The translations under genes and the position numbers were made by a program. Of a stretch of 7,494 bases of DNA, positions 6,634 to 7,494 are shown piece after piece (the first letter of the stretch is position 1; each line of letters starts with the position of its first letter). The notes below the pieces were generated by a model, which saw only the letters and a program-made list of their open reading frames with translations, made no database searches and was not told where the DNA came from. The DNA comes from Candidatus Bathyarchaeota archaeon (lineage in GTDB: Archaea; Thermoproteota; Bathyarchaeia; TCS64), in NCBI GenBank assembly GCA_030601645.1, contig JAUWBQ010000086.1, positions 1-7,494 on the forward strand, in the 5' to 3' direction.

Positions 6634-6882
6634 CTACTCCTTCTCCAGGTACACGACGCCGTTCAAGACCGAAGCCGTGACACCGCCGATTTCCCGGGCT
6701 CCGATCCTCTTGCTCAGCTGGAGCCTCAGGTAGTTAGCCTCCTTGTCCTCCACCGAGACCTCCACCAGCTCGGCTGCTCACTTCATGAATGCGTCCAACA
6801 CGGCGTCATACTTGCTCCCCGTCCGGTACTTCCTCCTGGGCTTCTCCTCCACGGGTTTTAAGTCGAACTTCACATCGCTCAT
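6634..6882 (-). pseudogene. Second copy of the 82-residue small protein, interrupted by in-frame TGA
   Basis: Read through one TGA, this encodes 82 residues of the same family as the neighbour at 6962-7210. It starts MSDVKFDLKPVEEK, keeps RKYRTGSKYD at 17-26, EDKEANYLR at 45-53 and ends VVYLEKE. By my count about 53 of 82 positions are identical to the neighbour, with no gap. The TGA is codon 35 (6778-6780) and sits opposite glycine GGA in the intact copy, so a single G-to-T change explains it. The 47 codons after it are still open and conserved. Taken literally, the gene makes a 34-residue peptide. Options: a recent nonsense mutation, a sequence error, or readthrough; nothing nearby shows a selenocysteine system. 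Third positions are strongly GC-rich (about 70 of 82), unlike the neighbour. No good Shine-Dalgarno precedes the ATG; a TATA-like stretch at 6909-6923 suggests a short or absent leader. Confidence 0.75.
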
Positions 6883-6943
6883 GCTAGTCTAATTAGATTA
6901 CACCAGATCCATATACGATTAAACCGGAGCGTGGAGAATCTTG

Positions 6944-6949
6944 AAAAAA
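6944..6949 (-). terminator. T-run terminator of the intact small gene
   Basis: The minus strand reads CTCTTTTTTC about 13-18 nt after the stop codon of the 82-residue gene. A run of six T without a required hairpin fits archaeal intrinsic termination. It would separate this gene from the interrupted copy downstream. Confidence 0.45.
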
Positions 6950-6961
6950 GAGAAGTATTTT

Positions 6962-7210
6962 CTACTTCTTCTCTAGATAGCATACGTTGTTGACGACGGA
7001 TATTTTTACTGTTTCGATGTTTCTTGCATCGATTCGCTTCTTAAGCTGAGTCCGCAGGTAATTAGCTTCTTTGTTTTCCACGCTGACGACAACTAGATTG
7101 TTTTCTCCTTCCAGAAATGCATCAATAATAGGATCGTATTTGCTTCCCTTCCTGTACTTCCTTGAAGGCTTCTCAGAAACAGGCTGCAGGGTGAAACTTA
7201 CATCACTCAT
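6962..7210 (-). CDS. Conserved-looking 82-residue protein of unknown function (intact copy)
   Basis: I do not recognise a named family. The protein has a polar N-terminus (residues 1-26) with a basic KPSRKYRKGSKYD stretch, then what reads as an alternating strand-helix-strand core: LVVVSV (39-44), NKEANYLRTQLKKRIDARN (46-64) as a basic amphipathic helix, and VKISVVNNVCYLEKK (68-82). No signal peptide, cysteine cluster or membrane segment is present. The basic character would suit nucleic-acid binding, but this is inference. The start at 7210 is favoured because AGGTGATC, a near-perfect Shine-Dalgarno, lies six bases upstream at 7217-7224; the in-frame GTG at 7220-7222 falls inside that site. 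Third positions are only about half G/C, lower than neighbouring genes. A related copy with an in-frame stop follows 79 nt downstream, so this is a tandem pair, with TBP just upstream. Confidence 0.75.
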   Translation of the reverse strand: MSDVSFTLQPVSEKPSRKYRKGSKYDPIIDAFLEGENNLVVVSVENKEANYLRTQLKKRIDARNIETVKISVVNNVCYLEKK

Positions 7211-7216
7211 GGTGAA

Positions 7217-7224
7217 GATCACCT
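7217..7224 (-). promoter_or_regulatory. Strong Shine-Dalgarno that sets the start of the small gene
   Basis: AGGTGATC on the minus strand is complementary to the archaeal 16S rRNA 3' end over eight bases, with six bases to the ATG at 7208-7210. It rules out the in-frame GTG at 7220-7222 as the start. A TATA-like TTTTATTAA at 7236-7244 lies too close to leave this site in the transcript, so the true promoter is probably further upstream. Confidence 0.6.
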
Positions 7225-7275
7225 TACTTAATTGGTTAATAAAACTAATGATCCGATCTGTAAACTACTATCCAC

Positions 7276-7292
7276 TGTGCGCGCGCACGCGC
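7276..7292. repeat. Alternating purine-pyrimidine tract with 12-bp palindrome
   Basis: Seventeen bases alternate strictly pyrimidine-purine, mostly CG/GC steps, and include the perfect palindrome GTGCGCGCGCAC at 7277-7288. It lies in the 154-nt gap between the TBP stop and the small gene start. Such tracts can adopt Z-DNA or a cruciform under negative supercoiling. No function is shown. Confidence 0.5.
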
Positions 7293-7364
7293 TGAGGATT
7301 ATCTCATTCACGTGCTTCCCCGGTCACTCAACGAAGACCTTTGACTCCACTGCACGCACGGCGT

Positions 7365-7494
7365 CTAGTCGTAGTAGATGAGGTCAAAGTCCTCCAGGAT
7401 ACCGTGGAGCTTGACGACGGCCACATCGACCATCTCCGCGCTCTTACCTCCGGTGCAGACCAGCTTCCCGGATGCAAAAACCAGAATGACCACC
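7365..7494 (-). CDS. tbp: TATA-binding protein, C-terminal end (runs off right edge)
   Basis: The last 42 residues of a protein ending in a TAG stop at 7365-7367. The block VVILVFASGKLVCTGGKSAE is the hallmark of the second TBP repeat: the beta strands that contact the DNA minor groove, with the conserved FxSGKxVCTGxKS signature. It is followed by the C-terminal helix (VDVAVVKLHGIL) and a short acidic, aromatic tail, DFDLIYYD. TBP binds the TATA box and, with TFB, recruits RNA polymerase in archaea. The first repeat and start are outside the window. The tail is short; many archaeal TBPs end in a longer acidic run. Identification is secure despite the small fragment. Confidence 0.93.
   Translation of the reverse strand, partial: VVILVFASGKLVCTGGKSAEMVDVAVVKLHGILEDFDLIYYD

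Noticed and set aside
6778..6780. TGA as a selenocysteine codon
   Set aside because: The intact paralog has glycine here, not cysteine, and no selenocysteine machinery is visible in the window.
6604..6861. Plus-strand frame across the interrupted small gene
   Set aside because: It is the antisense of the clear 82-residue paralog; the minus-strand reading explains the conservation.
1..7494. CRISPR array, prophage or defence system
   Set aside because: No regularly spaced repeats, cas-like proteins or phage structural genes are seen; the only mobile element is the IS5 remnant.

Overview
The window looks archaeal. The right edge carries the C-terminal end of a TATA-binding protein. A winged-helix protein of the Sso10a type is present, as is a stand-alone CheC. 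Several promoters have recognisable TATA boxes 25-50 nt ahead of GTG or TTG starts, and one gene has a near-perfect archaeal Shine-Dalgarno (AGGTGATC). Most genes are GC-rich at third positions. The mix (tungsten-maturase-like radical SAM protein, Sso10a-like regulator, IS5-type transposase remnant) would fit Bathyarchaeia or a related Thermoproteota lineage, but this is a guess from protein flavour, not a placement.

Layout, left to right. (1) 1-152, minus: 5' end of a small zinc-ribbon protein running off the left edge. (2) 153-457: divergent promoter region with no gene seen. (3) 458-1765, plus: a YeiH/UPF0324-family membrane protein, followed 42 nt later by a radical SAM protein with C-terminal auxiliary-cluster cysteines (1808-2863, plus). 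(4) 2864-2885: a perfect hairpin between convergent genes. (5) 2907-4141, minus: an MgtE/SLC41-type divalent cation transporter with two MgtE domains in one chain. Its first ~75 codons are open and clearly homologous but have no in-frame start codon, and a one-base change in a G4 tract next to an ATG would repair it. (6) 4232-5031: a genomic scar in which a middle fragment of an N-acyl-D-amino-acid deacylase abuts, tail to tail, the N-terminal ~88 residues of an IS5-type transposase. (7) 5238-5837, minus: CheC. (8) 5838-6126: a 289-nt gap with several nested inverted repeats (possible structured RNA). (9) 6127-6417, minus: winged-helix protein. (10) 6634-6882 and 6962-7210, minus: two tandem copies of an unrecognised 82-residue protein, the downstream copy interrupted by an in-frame TGA. 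(11) 7365-7494, minus: C-terminal end of TBP.

No single operon spans the window. The YeiH-like gene and the radical SAM gene could be co-transcribed. The minus-strand genes at the right (TBP, small paralogs, winged helix, CheC) run in one direction but are separated by 80-290 nt gaps, several with their own promoter-like signals, so they are probably separate units. I do not see a complete novel multi-gene system. The points most worth following up are the tandem small-protein pair with its TGA, the mgtE start-region frame break, the CheC with one degenerate active site, and the structured gap at 5946-6117.
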